Of a DNA stretch of 6,914 nucleotides, positions 1-5,748 are shown in pieces. Under the pieces are notes generated by a model, which had not been told where the DNA came from, did no database searches, and saw only the letters and a program-made list of their open reading frames with translations. Every line of letters begins with the position of its first letter. Within the stretch, counting starts at the first letter, position 1. This stretch comes from Candidatus Parcubacteria bacterium (GTDB lineage Bacteria; Patescibacteriota; Patescibacteriia; UBA1558; GWA2-36-10), in assembly GCA_030632225.1 (NCBI GenBank), contig DAOVVF010000026.1, positions 1 through 6,914 of the forward strand, given 5' to 3'. A program made the position numbers and the translations under genes.

Positions 1-564
1 AACTACAATATCTTTCTTATTCTGTTTAGCTCTATTAACAGCTTGCGGAACAAACTGGTTTAAAGCAGCCACAGCAGCCTTAGCATTGTTAACTTTATTA
101 TTAGTACCTAATATCTTAGCTACTACATCTTTAATGCCGGCTAATTCTAAGATGATACGAACAACACCACCAGCTTTAATACCACTACCTTTCTTAGCTG
201 GCTTAATCATTATTTTAGCTGCACCAAGCTTGATATTAACTTCATGTGGTACAGTACCATCTATAATTGGAACTTCTAAAAGCTTTTTCTTAGCTTTACC
301 TACAGATTTAGAAATAGCCAGAGCTACATCTGCACCTTTAGCAATACCAATACCTACTCTACCTTTTTTATCACCAATAACCATACAAGCTCTAAACTTC
401 ATTCTTTTACCACCAGCCATAACTCTAGTAACTCTAGCTAGATCTACTATCTTTTGTTCAAATTCTTCAGGTGGCTTTTCTGTTCTCTTGAATGGCTTAC
501 GAGGACGTCTTGGTCTGCCTGGAATATGCTTCTTAGGTCTATTTTTTATGTCTTTATTTTCCAT
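1..564 (-). CDS. rpsE: 30S ribosomal protein S5, 3' end cut off by window edge
   Basis: S5 sits on the back of the small subunit near the mRNA entry tunnel and, with S4 and S12, influences decoding accuracy. My own reading of the minus strand from the ATG at 562-564 gives 188 residues with no stop before the window edge, so the C-terminus is missing. Residues 1 to about 34 form a basic, Pro/Arg-rich leader (IPGRPRRPRKPFKR) longer than the E. coli N-terminus. The double-stranded RNA-binding-like domain follows at about 35-100 (VIGDKKGRVGIGIAKG at 62-77). The C-terminal domain includes PAKKGSGIKAGG at 122-133 and ILELAGIKDVVAKILG at 138-153. The usual NPINVV is replaced by NNKVNN at 155-160. 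The start lies 2 bases after the rplR stop, in TAATTATG, without a Shine-Dalgarno sequence. Identity is firm; the true length is unknown. Confidence 0.97.
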   Translation of the reverse strand, partial: MENKDIKNRPKKHIPGRPRRPRKPFKRTEKPPEEFEQKIVDLARVTRVMAGGKRMKFRACMVIGDKKGRVGIGIAKGADVALAISKSVGKAKKKLLEVPIIDGTVPHEVNIKLGAAKIMIKPAKKGSGIKAGGVVRIILELAGIKDVVAKILGTNNKVNNAKAAVAALNQFVPQAVNRAKQNKKDIVV

Positions 565-566
565 AA

Positions 567-926
567 TTAAAATTTTATACCTGCTTTTCTAATACCTTCG
601 GCTAAAGCTTTAACTCTGCCGTGATATTTATATGCACCTTTATCAAATATAACACTAGAAATCTTTTTGGCTTTTAATTTCTTACCCATTAATTCACCAA
701 TCAAACCAGCTATTTCTATCTTAGTACCCTTCTTAGCTTTAAGTTCTTTAATTGAAACAGCTACTAAAGTTTTACTTTTAACATCATCAATAGCTTGAGC
801 ATAAATAGCTGACAAACTTCTAAAGACAGATAATCTTGGTTGTTTAGCAGTACCAACTATCTTAGCTCTAGTTCTTCTCTTTCTACGTTCAGTATGTTCT
901 CTTTTTATCTTATTTAAATTCTTCAT
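567..926 (-). CDS. rplR: 50S ribosomal protein L18
   Basis: L18 binds 5S rRNA and, with L5, anchors it in the central protuberance of the large subunit. The 119-residue product is of normal bacterial length. It has the basic N-terminal tail (ERRKRRTRAKI at 13-23), the strand motif RLSVFRS at 31-37 and the conserved C-terminal signature with YHGRVKALAEGIRKAG at 101-116. The ATG is 9 bases after the rplF stop; the gap is only A and T and shows no Shine-Dalgarno sequence. A TATAAT string in the gap (930-935) is not backed by a -35 element. The stop is TAA and rpsE begins 2 bases later, so coupled translation with S5 is likely. Nothing suggests divergence from the family. Confidence 0.98.
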   Translation of the reverse strand: MKNLNKIKREHTERRKRRTRAKIVGTAKQPRLSVFRSLSAIYAQAIDDVKSKTLVAVSIKELKAKKGTKIEIAGLIGELMGKKLKAKKISSVIFDKGAYKYHGRVKALAEGIRKAGIKF

Positions 927-935
927 ATAATTATA

Positions 936-1469
936 TTAAGCAGCTTTAACAACTTTACCTGCTTTACGTCTAATTACTTCATCAGCATATTTAATACCCT
1001 TACCTTTATATGGTTCCGGTTTCTTTATAGCTCTAATCTCAGCAGCTGTTTGACCAACTGATTGCTTATCAATACCTGATATCTTAATCTGATTTTTTTC
1101 AATTTCAGCATTAATACCTTCTGGTAGATTATATTCTACTGGATGAGAAAATCCTACATTCAAAACTAATTTCTTACCCTGTAAAACTACTTTAAAACCA
1201 ACTCCGTTAATTTCTAATTCCTTACTAAAACCTTCAGTTACTCCTAAAATAGCATTATTAACTAAGGTTCTACTTAGACCCCATAAATTATTATCAACCT
1301 GATCTTTAATACTAAAGACTAGTTCTTTATCTTTTTGTTCAACACTAACACCCTTAGGTATAGTTACTTCTAAACTACCTTTAGAACCTTTAATATTAAC
1401 AATCTGGCCGTTAATTTTTACTTCAACGCCACTTGGTATTTCAATTGGTTTTTTTCCTATTCTTGACAT
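936..1469 (-). CDS. rplF: 50S ribosomal protein L6
   Basis: L6 binds helix 97 of 23S rRNA near the sarcin-ricin loop, where elongation factors dock. From the ATG at 1467-1469 the product is 177 residues starting MSRIGKKPIEIPSGV, the standard L6 N-terminus. It shows the two repeated L6 domains: the first contains KGSKGSLEV (28-35), and WGLSRTLVNNAILGVTEGF (63-81) lies near the domain boundary. The second ends in KKPEPYKGKGIKYADEVIRRKAG. An in-frame ATG 13 codons upstream (1506-1508) would add residues lying inside the rpsH coding region and unlike any L6, so I reject it. The chosen start leaves a 7-base gap (TAAATAT) after the rpsH stop. That stop is immediately followed by a second TAA in the same frame. 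No Shine-Dalgarno sequence is visible. Confidence 0.97.
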   Translation of the reverse strand: MSRIGKKPIEIPSGVEVKINGQIVNIKGSKGSLEVTIPKGVSVEQKDKELVFSIKDQVDNNLWGLSRTLVNNAILGVTEGFSKELEINGVGFKVVLQGKKLVLNVGFSHPVEYNLPEGINAEIEKNQIKISGIDKQSVGQTAAEIRAIKKPEPYKGKGIKYADEVIRRKAGKVVKAA

Positions 1470-1476
1470 ATATTTA

Positions 1477-1866
1477 TTACCAAATTTCACACATAAATTC
1501 TCCACCAATATTCTCCTTACGAGCTCGTTTGCCTGTCATAACACCTTTGGAAGTAGAGATAATAGCAGCTCCATAGCCATTCAATATCTTAGGCATTTCA
1601 TTACCAGCTACATAAATTCTCTGTCCTGGTCTAGAAATACGCTTGATATGACGAATAGCAGGTCTAGAACCAACATATTTTAAGTTTAGCTTAAGTTCAT
1701 CAAATTTACCATTCTTAAGCTTTTCTACTCTAGAAATATATCCTTCTGTTTCTAAAACTTTAGCCACATTATATTTAATCTTAGAGAATGGTAAAACAAC
1801 CTCTGACTTTTTTACAGCCATAGCGTTACGAATTCTTGTTAACATGTCTGCTATTGGATCTGTCAT
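1477..1866 (-). CDS. rpsH: 30S ribosomal protein S8
   Basis: S8 is a primary 16S rRNA-binding protein that organises the central domain (helix 21 region) of the small subunit. In E. coli it also represses the spc operon by binding its mRNA near the L5 start. The 129-residue product begins with the canonical MTDPIADMLTRIRNA and ends with the diagnostic C-terminal pattern: STSKGVMTGKRARKENIGGE around 104-123, then CEIW. The STSxG motif contacts rRNA. The start follows rpsN by 12 bases (all A/T), the largest gap in the window, with no Shine-Dalgarno sequence. I could not recognise an S8 operator at the L24-L5 junction by eye, so feedback regulation is unknown here. Confidence 0.98.
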   Translation of the reverse strand: MTDPIADMLTRIRNAMAVKKSEVVLPFSKIKYNVAKVLETEGYISRVEKLKNGKFDELKLNLKYVGSRPAIRHIKRISRPGQRIYVAGNEMPKILNGYGAAIISTSKGVMTGKRARKENIGGEFMCEIW

Positions 1867-1878
1867 ATTTTTAATTAT

Positions 1879-2064
1879 TTACCAACTTGATTTAGTAATA
1901 CCAGGAATTTCTCCTTTATCAGCCAATTCTCTGAAGCAAATACGGCACAGTTTGAACTTTCTCATATAGGAACGTTGTTTACCACAACGCCAGCATCTAG
2001 TAACTATCCTGGTAGAATACTTTGGTGGCTTATTTGATTTAGCTATTTGTGATTTAATTGCCAT
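1879..2064 (-). CDS. rpsZ: 30S ribosomal protein S14, zinc-ribbon (type Z) form
   Basis: S14 helps assemble the head of the small subunit next to S3 and S10. At 61 residues this is the short form of S14, not the roughly 100-residue zinc-free form of E. coli. Four cysteines form a zinc ribbon as CWRC (24-27) and CRIC (40-43), 12 residues apart. The conserved tail [16 protein letters not shown] follows. All four ligands are intact, so the protein should bind zinc. The ATG is 2 bases after the rplE stop, in TAAATATG, with no Shine-Dalgarno sequence. The final Trp codon is TGG. The gene is also called rpsN in many annotations. Confidence 0.97.
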   Translation of the reverse strand: MAIKSQIAKSNKPPKYSTRIVTRCWRCGKQRSYMRKFKLCRICFRELADKGEIPGITKSSW

Positions 2065-2066
2065 AT

Positions 2067-2618
2067 TTATTTCTTATCTTTTTTAAAAGGAAAACCTAGA
2101 GTAGTAAGTAATGCTAAAGCTTCTTTATCATTCTTAGCTGAAGTATTTATACTTACTTCTAGTCCATGTACTTTTTCTACATCATCCATACCTATTTCTG
2201 GAAAAACAATATGTTCCTTAAAGCCTAAAGTATAGTTACCATGTCCATCAAAACCTTTCTTAGGATCTAGACCAAAGAAATCTCTAAATCTAGGAATAGT
2301 AGAATTAATTAACTTATCTAAAAAGTCATACATTCTTTTGCCTCGTAAAGTAACTTTAGTACCAATTACCATGCCCTCTCTAATCTTAAAGTTAGAAATA
2401 GATTTTCTAGCTTTAGTTTCTAAAGGCTTTTGTCCTGAAATTCTTTCTAGAATAGACTTAGCTGTGGCAATCCATTGTTTTTCAGCTACAGCTTTGCCTA
2501 AACCAATATTAATAGTTACTTTGGCCACTTTAGGAACAGCCATTATGTTATCTAAGCCTAATTCTTTACTTAACTTAGCTCTCAATTCTTTATTATATTT
2601 TTCTAATAACTTACTCAT
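2067..2618 (-). CDS. rplE: 50S ribosomal protein L5
   Basis: L5 binds 5S rRNA with L18 and contacts the P-site tRNA and the S13 bridge to the small subunit. The 183-residue product is normal in length (E. coli 179). The N-terminal region has [18 protein letters not shown] at 26-43, the middle has [19 protein letters not shown] (68-86), and the hallmark [16 protein letters not shown] lies at 127-142. It ends with a small basic tail (FKKDKK). The start is 1 base after the rplX stop (TAATATG). It has a strong GGAGG upstream with a long 12-base spacer, located inside the rplX reading frame. This is one of few genes here with such a signal. Confidence 0.98.
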   Translation of the reverse strand: MSKLLEKYNKELRAKLSKELGLDNIMAVPKVAKVTINIGLGKAVAEKQWIATAKSILERISGQKPLETKARKSISNFKIREGMVIGTKVTLRGKRMYDFLDKLINSTIPRFRDFFGLDPKKGFDGHGNYTLGFKEHIVFPEIGMDDVEKVHGLEVSINTSAKNDKEALALLTTLGFPFKKDKK

Positions 2619-2619
2619 A

Positions 2620-2940
2620 TTAATCTATTGCCTCCTTACATTTTTTACAGAATCTAGCTTTTTGTTTGCTTTCCTCTGATGTTTTAACACCTAAACGAGC
2701 TGCTTTATTACATTTAGGACAAATTAACATAATATTACTAATACTAACTGGTCCATTAAACTGTACTCTTTGACCTTTCTCACCTTTCTTTTGAGGCTTT
2801 AAATGCTTATACATTATATTAATACCATCAATAACAATCTTACTCATGCCTGGTAAAACCTGAATTACTTTACCGCTCTTACCTTTATCTTTACCGGTAA
2901 GAACTGTTACTTTATCATTTACTTTAATCTTTGTTCTCAT
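2620..2940 (-). CDS. rplX: 50S ribosomal protein L24 with C-terminal zinc ribbon
   Basis: L24 is an early assembly protein that binds the 5' end of 23S rRNA and later sits near the exit tunnel. The 106-residue product begins with a KOW domain (about 4-36, with VTVLTGKDKGKSGKVIQVLP). The linker HLKPQKKGEKGQRV follows. The C-terminal part carries CPKC at 74-77 and CKKC at 98-101, a probable zinc site that many bacterial L24 proteins have and E. coli lacks. The start is 1 base after the rplN stop and has the clearest Shine-Dalgarno sequence in the window: GGAGG with a 9-base spacer. The stop is TAA, with rplE 1 base on. Confidence 0.98.
   Translation of the reverse strand: MRTKIKVNDKVTVLTGKDKGKSGKVIQVLPGMSKIVIDGINIMYKHLKPQKKGEKGQRVQFNGPVSISNIMLICPKCNKAARLGVKTSEESKQKARFCKKCKEAID
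2631..2637 (-). promoter_or_regulatory. Shine-Dalgarno AAGGAGG of rplE
   Basis: AAGGAGG on the minus strand lies inside the last codons of rplX, with a 12-base spacer to the rplE ATG at 2616-2618. The match to the 16S rRNA tail is excellent, but the spacer is longer than the usual 5-9 bases, so its strength is uncertain. The stretch also encodes the Lys-Glu of the L24 C-terminus (CKEAID), so it may be partly fixed by protein sequence. Confidence 0.6.
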
Positions 2941-2941
2941 A

Positions 2942-3313
2942 TTATAATACCTCCGGTGCTAATGAAACTATCTTATTATATCCTCTAACTCTTAATTCTC
3001 GAGCTACTGGTCCAAAAATACGTGTACCTTTTAATTCCTTAGTCTTCCTGTCAACAATAACTACAGCATTTTCATCAAAACGAATATAGGTGCCATTAGC
3101 TCTTCTGGTTTCTTTTCTTTGTCTGACAATAACAGCATGTAAAACTTGCCCTTTCTTTACCTGAGCATGTGGTTGAGCTGATTTAACAGTAATAGTAATT
3201 AAATCTCCAATACGAGCATATCTTTTTTTGTAACCACCTAAAACCCTGATGCATTGTACTAATTTTGCACCAGAATTATCGGCAACTTTTAACATGGACC
3301 TTTCTTGTATCAT
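2942..3313 (-). CDS. rplN: 50S ribosomal protein L14
   Basis: L14 lies at the subunit interface, contributes to intersubunit bridges to the small subunit, and is the docking site for the silencing factor RsfS. The 123-residue product is full length and highly conserved: [17 protein letters not shown] at the N-terminus, [10 protein letters not shown] at 35-44, [17 protein letters not shown] at 55-71, and [11 protein letters not shown] at 98-108. In E. coli the spc operon begins here with its own promoter. In this window only 1 base separates the ATG from the rpsQ stop, so no promoter fits in the gap and S10 and spc genes are likely co-transcribed. No Shine-Dalgarno sequence is seen at a usable distance. 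Confidence 0.98.
   Translation of the reverse strand: MIQERSMLKVADNSGAKLVQCIRVLGGYKKRYARIGDLITITVKSAQPHAQVKKGQVLHAVIVRQRKETRRANGTYIRFDENAVVIVDRKTKELKGTRIFGPVARELRVRGYNKIVSLAPEVL
2950..2954 (-). promoter_or_regulatory. Shine-Dalgarno GGAGG of rplX
   Basis: The minus strand reads GGAGGT followed by TATTATAAT-type A/T sequence to the rplX ATG, with a 9-base spacer from GGAGG. The site lies in the last codons of rplN (Glu-Val). It is the best ribosome-binding site in the window and marks rplX as independently initiated, or at least boosted, relative to its neighbours. Confidence 0.8.
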
Positions 3314-3314
3314 A

Positions 3315-3563
3315 TTACTTTATTTTCTTAATTACTCTCCATCTTTTATCAGCAGATAATGGTCTACATTCTTGGATAACTACTAAATCCCCTTCTTTGT
3401 ACTCATTCTTCTGATCATGAGCCTTGTATCTTTTACTTGATTTATACTGTTTCTTGTATTTAGAATGGGTCTTTATACGGGTAACCTTAACTACTACAGT
3501 CTTATCCATCTTATCACTGACTACTTCTCCTTCTACTTTTCTTTTACTTATTTCTTTTGACAT
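3315..3563 (-). CDS. rpsQ: 30S ribosomal protein S17
   Basis: S17 is a primary 16S rRNA-binding protein of the OB-fold type that nucleates 5' domain assembly of the small subunit. The 82-residue product has normal length. It shows the family motifs [14 protein letters not shown] (14-27) and [16 protein letters not shown] (46-61), the second in a loop, then [13 protein letters not shown] (65-77). The start is 1 base after the rpmC stop (TAATATG). Only a weak purine stretch (AAAGAGAG) precedes it. It is the last gene of the classical S10 operon and abuts rplN. Confidence 0.98.
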   Translation of the reverse strand: MSKEISKRKVEGEVVSDKMDKTVVVKVTRIKTHSKYKKQYKSSKRYKAHDQKNEYKEGDLVVIQECRPLSADKRWRVIKKIK

Positions 3564-3564
3564 A

Positions 3565-3768
3565 TTATTTACTCTCTTTAGCTAATCTTCTTTGATTAAC
3601 AATTGTTAGTATTTTAGCAATCTCTTTCTTAACTTCTCTTAACTCTCTAACATCCTTTAGCTGATTATTAGCAATACTAAATCTTAACTCTCTAGATTTA
3701 TTTCTTAAATCTTCTAGCTTTTCATGTAATTGCTGTGTATCTAATTTGTTGATTTCTTTTATCTTCAT
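3565..3768 (-). CDS. rpmC: 50S ribosomal protein L29
   Basis: L29 is a small helical protein beside the polypeptide exit tunnel, next to L23, where it helps form the docking site for trigger factor and signal recognition particle. The 67-residue product fits the family: a helical N-terminal half ([14 protein letters not shown] at 27-40 links the helices) followed by the conserved [12 protein letters not shown] at 50-61. Its ATG overlaps the rplP TGA stop as ATGA, the only overlap between genes in the window, so translation is probably coupled to L16. No Shine-Dalgarno sequence is visible. Confidence 0.97.
   Translation of the reverse strand: MKIKEINKLDTQQLHEKLEDLRNKSRELRFSIANNQLKDVRELREVKKEIAKILTIVNQRRLAKESK
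3765..3768 (-). other. ATGA stop-start overlap between rplP and rpmC
   Basis: The rpmC ATG (3766-3768) and the rplP TGA (3765-3767) share two bases as ATGA. This classical overlap implies that ribosomes finishing L16 restart on L29. It is the only overlapping gene pair and the only TGA stop in the window. Confidence 0.9.
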
Positions 3769-4181
3769 ACTAATTCTTTAGTAACAAATTTAGTCTTAAC
3801 TGGTAGTTTGTAGCCTGCTAACTGCATAGCTCTCTTACAGGTAGCTTCATCAGCACCTCTCATTTCAAACAAGACAGTACCTGGCTTAACCACAGCAACA
3901 TGATGGTCTACAGCACCCTTACCTTTACCCATGGGCATTTCATTGCCTTTGGCAGTAATTGGCTTATCAGGAAAAATACGAATAAATACTTCACCAGATC
4001 TTTGAATATGACCGACGATAGCACGACGAGCAGATTCAATCTGACGAGCAGTAATCCAGCCAGCTTCCAAGGTTTTCAAACCATAATCACCAAAGCTAAC
4101 TTTAGTCATACGAGTAGCTTTGCCTTTTATCTTATCACCTCTATGCCATTTTCTATGTTTTTCTTTCTTGGGGGCTAACAT
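3765..4181 (-). CDS. rplP: 50S ribosomal protein L16
   Basis: L16 joins late in large-subunit assembly and supports A-site tRNA at the base of the central protuberance. The 138-residue product has a basic N-terminus (MLAPKKEKHRKWHRG), ESARRAIVGHIQRSG at 49-63, IRIFPDKPIT at 67-76, MGKGKG at 84-89 and VKTKFVTKEL near the C-terminus. Proline 83 occupies the place of E. coli Arg81, which the hydroxylase RoxA modifies; here that residue is absent. It is the only gene whose visible stop is TGA, shared with the rpmC start. Readthrough would add just two residues before a TAA. The start follows rpsC by 2 bases (TAATTATG) with no Shine-Dalgarno sequence. Confidence 0.98.
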   Translation of the reverse strand: MLAPKKEKHRKWHRGDKIKGKATRMTKVSFGDYGLKTLEAGWITARQIESARRAIVGHIQRSGEVFIRIFPDKPITAKGNEMPMGKGKGAVDHHVAVVKPGTVLFEMRGADEATCKRAMQLAGYKLPVKTKFVTKELV

Positions 4182-4183
4182 AA

Positions 4184-4930
4184 TTATTTCTTAACAGTTT
4201 TATTCTTTTTAATTGGCTTAAAATCTACTTTATCTTTACCAAATAACTTAGCTGTTTTAACTGGAGCCTTTCCATTATTATTTTCTTTCTTTTTCTTTTC
4301 AAAATACTCACCTTTGTAAATCCAAACTTTAATACCAATTACTCCATAAATAGTATTAGCTACACCACGACTGTAATCAATATCTGCTCTTAAGGTTTGT
4401 AAAGGGACTTTACCTTGTACTAATTTTTCTGAACGAGCAATTTCTACACCATTTAATCTACCATTAACCATAATCTTAACTCCTTTGGCACTAGCTTTCA
4501 TTACCTTATCAATATTCTGTTTCATTACACGACGATAAGGGATTCTTTTTTCAATATCTGCTCTAATAGCTTCAACAATGACGGAAGCTGAAAGATTAGG
4601 TACAGAAACTTCTGTAATATTCAAATTTAATTTAATATCTTTAGTTAAATATTCTTTTTGAATAACTTTCTTTAAGTCTTCAATACCAGAACCACCTCTA
4701 CCAATAATGAAGCCTGGTTTAGCCGCAGAAATATTAATGGTTAATTCTCCTCTACTTCTTTCTATGTCAATCCTATCAATACTAGCATCATTTAATTTAT
4801 TCTTAAGGTATTTTCTAATAATAATATCTTGTTTTAACAATTCAGCAAAATCATGATCAGCAAACCAGCGAGATCTCCATTTCTCACTCATGCCCATTCT
4901 AAATATTCTTGGATTTACTTTCTTTCCCAT
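4184..4930 (-). CDS. rpsC: 30S ribosomal protein S3 with lysine-rich C-terminal tail
   Basis: S3 forms part of the mRNA entry channel and has helicase-related activity with S4 and S5. The 248-residue product starts MGKKVNPRIFRMG, close to the standard form. A type II KH domain spans about 38-110, with its GxxG loop as GRGG at 77-80. The C-terminal domain carries VNGRLNGVEIARSE (155-168), LRADIDYSRGVA (180-191) and YGVIGIKVWIYKGE (195-208). Residues 209-248 form a charged, Lys/Asn-rich tail, probably disordered and somewhat longer than usual. The start is 4 bases after the rplV stop; a weak AAGG lies 8 bases upstream of the ATG. Confidence 0.98.
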   Translation of the reverse strand: MGKKVNPRIFRMGMSEKWRSRWFADHDFAELLKQDIIIRKYLKNKLNDASIDRIDIERSRGELTINISAAKPGFIIGRGGSGIEDLKKVIQKEYLTKDIKLNLNITEVSVPNLSASVIVEAIRADIEKRIPYRRVMKQNIDKVMKASAKGVKIMVNGRLNGVEIARSEKLVQGKVPLQTLRADIDYSRGVANTIYGVIGIKVWIYKGEYFEKKKKENNNGKAPVKTAKLFGKDKVDFKPIKKNKTVKK

Positions 4931-4934
4931 ATAA

Positions 4935-5456
4935 TTAACCTTTTTTAATACCTATACCGCCTTTTTTAGGGGCTTTAACTTGTTTACCAGTATCTTTTAT
5001 TTTACTATCTGTAGCCATTTTCTTATCTTCTGGAGCAGCACCTGGTTTTTTATCAGCTTTAGTTAAATCTACTGTTTCTATTGGAGCAGCTTTTTTTTCT
5101 TTAGCTTTAATCTTAACTCCTTCTTTAGCTCCTAAAACTATATCTATATGGCTGGAATGCTTTTTAAAAGGATGAGCTCTGCCAAAAGCAGCTGGCTTCC
5201 ATCTTTTTAAATCAATTCCTTTGCTAACCATAATACTTTTAACTACTAAATCTGTTTCAGCTACTTCATATCTATCTTTAGCATTAGCTACAGCTGAACG
5301 AAGTAATTTATCAATAACTGGAGCAGATCTCTTAAATATAACCTGAAGTTTATCCAAAGCATTTACCACGTCTAAACCTCTAATAGCATCAGCTACTAAT
5401 TGAGCTTTCTTAGGTGATATTCTAACATTCTTTAATTTTGCTTTGACTTCTATCAT
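4935..5456 (-). CDS. rplV: 50S ribosomal protein L22 with long charged C-terminal extension
   Basis: L22 contacts all domains of 23S rRNA; its long hairpin lines the narrow part of the exit tunnel and is a known site of macrolide resistance. The core occupies residues 1 to about 113: KLKNVRISPKKAQLVADAIRG (8-28, quoted in part as VRISPKKAQLVADAIRG), ANAKDRYE at 57-64, and the tunnel hairpin around 80-103 with GRAHPFKKHSSHI at 92-104. Family members are about 110 residues, so 114-173 is an extra Lys/Ala/Pro-rich tail without a recognisable domain, likely disordered and solvent exposed. An eight-A run in the tail coding region (5091-5098) could be prone to slippage. The start has an AGGAG 10 bases upstream inside rpsS. 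Confidence 0.97.
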   Translation of the reverse strand: MIEVKAKLKNVRISPKKAQLVADAIRGLDVVNALDKLQVIFKRSAPVIDKLLRSAVANAKDRYEVAETDLVVKSIMVSKGIDLKRWKPAAFGRAHPFKKHSSHIDIVLGAKEGVKIKAKEKKAAPIETVDLTKADKKPGAAPEDKKMATDSKIKDTGKQVKAPKKGGIGIKKG

Positions 5457-5458
5457 AA

Positions 5459-5746
5459 TTATTTAGCTCCTTTAGCTTGTGTTTTAGCCATTTTACCGCC
5501 ATGAGATATAAACTTACGGGTTAGTGAAAATTCACCCAAACGATGACCAACCATATTTTCTACAACATGAACTGAAATATGATCCTTACCATTATGGACA
5601 CCAAAAGTAAAGCCAACCATTTCAGGAGTAATTACTGAGGCTCTAGACCAAGTTTTAATTACCTTGGCATCTTCTGGCTTAAGATTACTTAATTTCTTAA
5701 GTAACTTAGGATCAGTATATGGACCTTTTTTTAAACTTCTTGACAT
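5459..5746 (-). CDS. rpsS: 30S ribosomal protein S19
   Basis: S19 pairs with S13 in the head of the small subunit and contacts the A-site finger of 23S rRNA. The 95-residue product has [18 protein letters not shown] at the N-terminus. It also has [18 protein letters not shown] at 39-56 and the conserved [17 protein letters not shown] (63-79). A short basic tail ([13 protein letters not shown]) follows. Its last codons (AAA GGA GCT AAA) also supply the AGGAG that precedes rplV. The start is 2 bases after the rplB stop (TAATTATG), with no Shine-Dalgarno sequence. Confidence 0.98.
   Translation of the reverse strand: MSRSLKKGPYTDPKLLKKLSNLKPEDAKVIKTWSRASVITPEMVGFTFGVHNGKDHISVHVVENMVGHRLGEFSLTRKFISHGGKMAKTQAKGAK
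5467..5471 (-). promoter_or_regulatory. Shine-Dalgarno AGGAG of rplV
   Basis: AGGAG on the minus strand within the last codons of rpsS (Lys-Gly-Ala-Lys) lies 10 bases before the rplV ATG at 5454-5456. The spacing is slightly long but plausible. Most genes in this block lack any such core. Confidence 0.6.
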
Positions 5747-5748
5747 AA

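Noticed and set aside
86..592. Plus-strand open frame of 168 codons, hydrophobic, resembling a membrane protein
   Set aside because: It is antisense to rpsE (and the rplR end). The hydrophobic look comes from reverse-complementing Lys/Glu-rich codons; there is no ribosome-binding site and S5 is certain on the other strand.
930..935. TATAAT on the minus strand in the rplF/rplR gap, a possible -10 promoter element
   Set aside because: The hexamer 17 bases upstream is GTAAAG, not a -35 element, and such strings are expected by chance in A/T-only gaps. A similar TATAAT at 2941-2946 abuts the rplX ATG, where it could not act as a promoter for that gene.
1867..1878. 12-base rpsN/rpsH gap as a possible regulatory site
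   Set aside because: It holds only A and T with no hairpin or binding motif; it is too short for a promoter or terminator by itself.
2338..2679. Plus-strand open frame of 113 codons
   Set aside because: It lies opposite rplE and the rplX end; Leu/Phe-rich composition is the mirror of ribosomal protein codons and no family is recognisable.
3900..4178. Plus-strand open frame of 92 codons
   Set aside because: It lies opposite rplP, a clear L16 gene; no recognisable motif or start signal.
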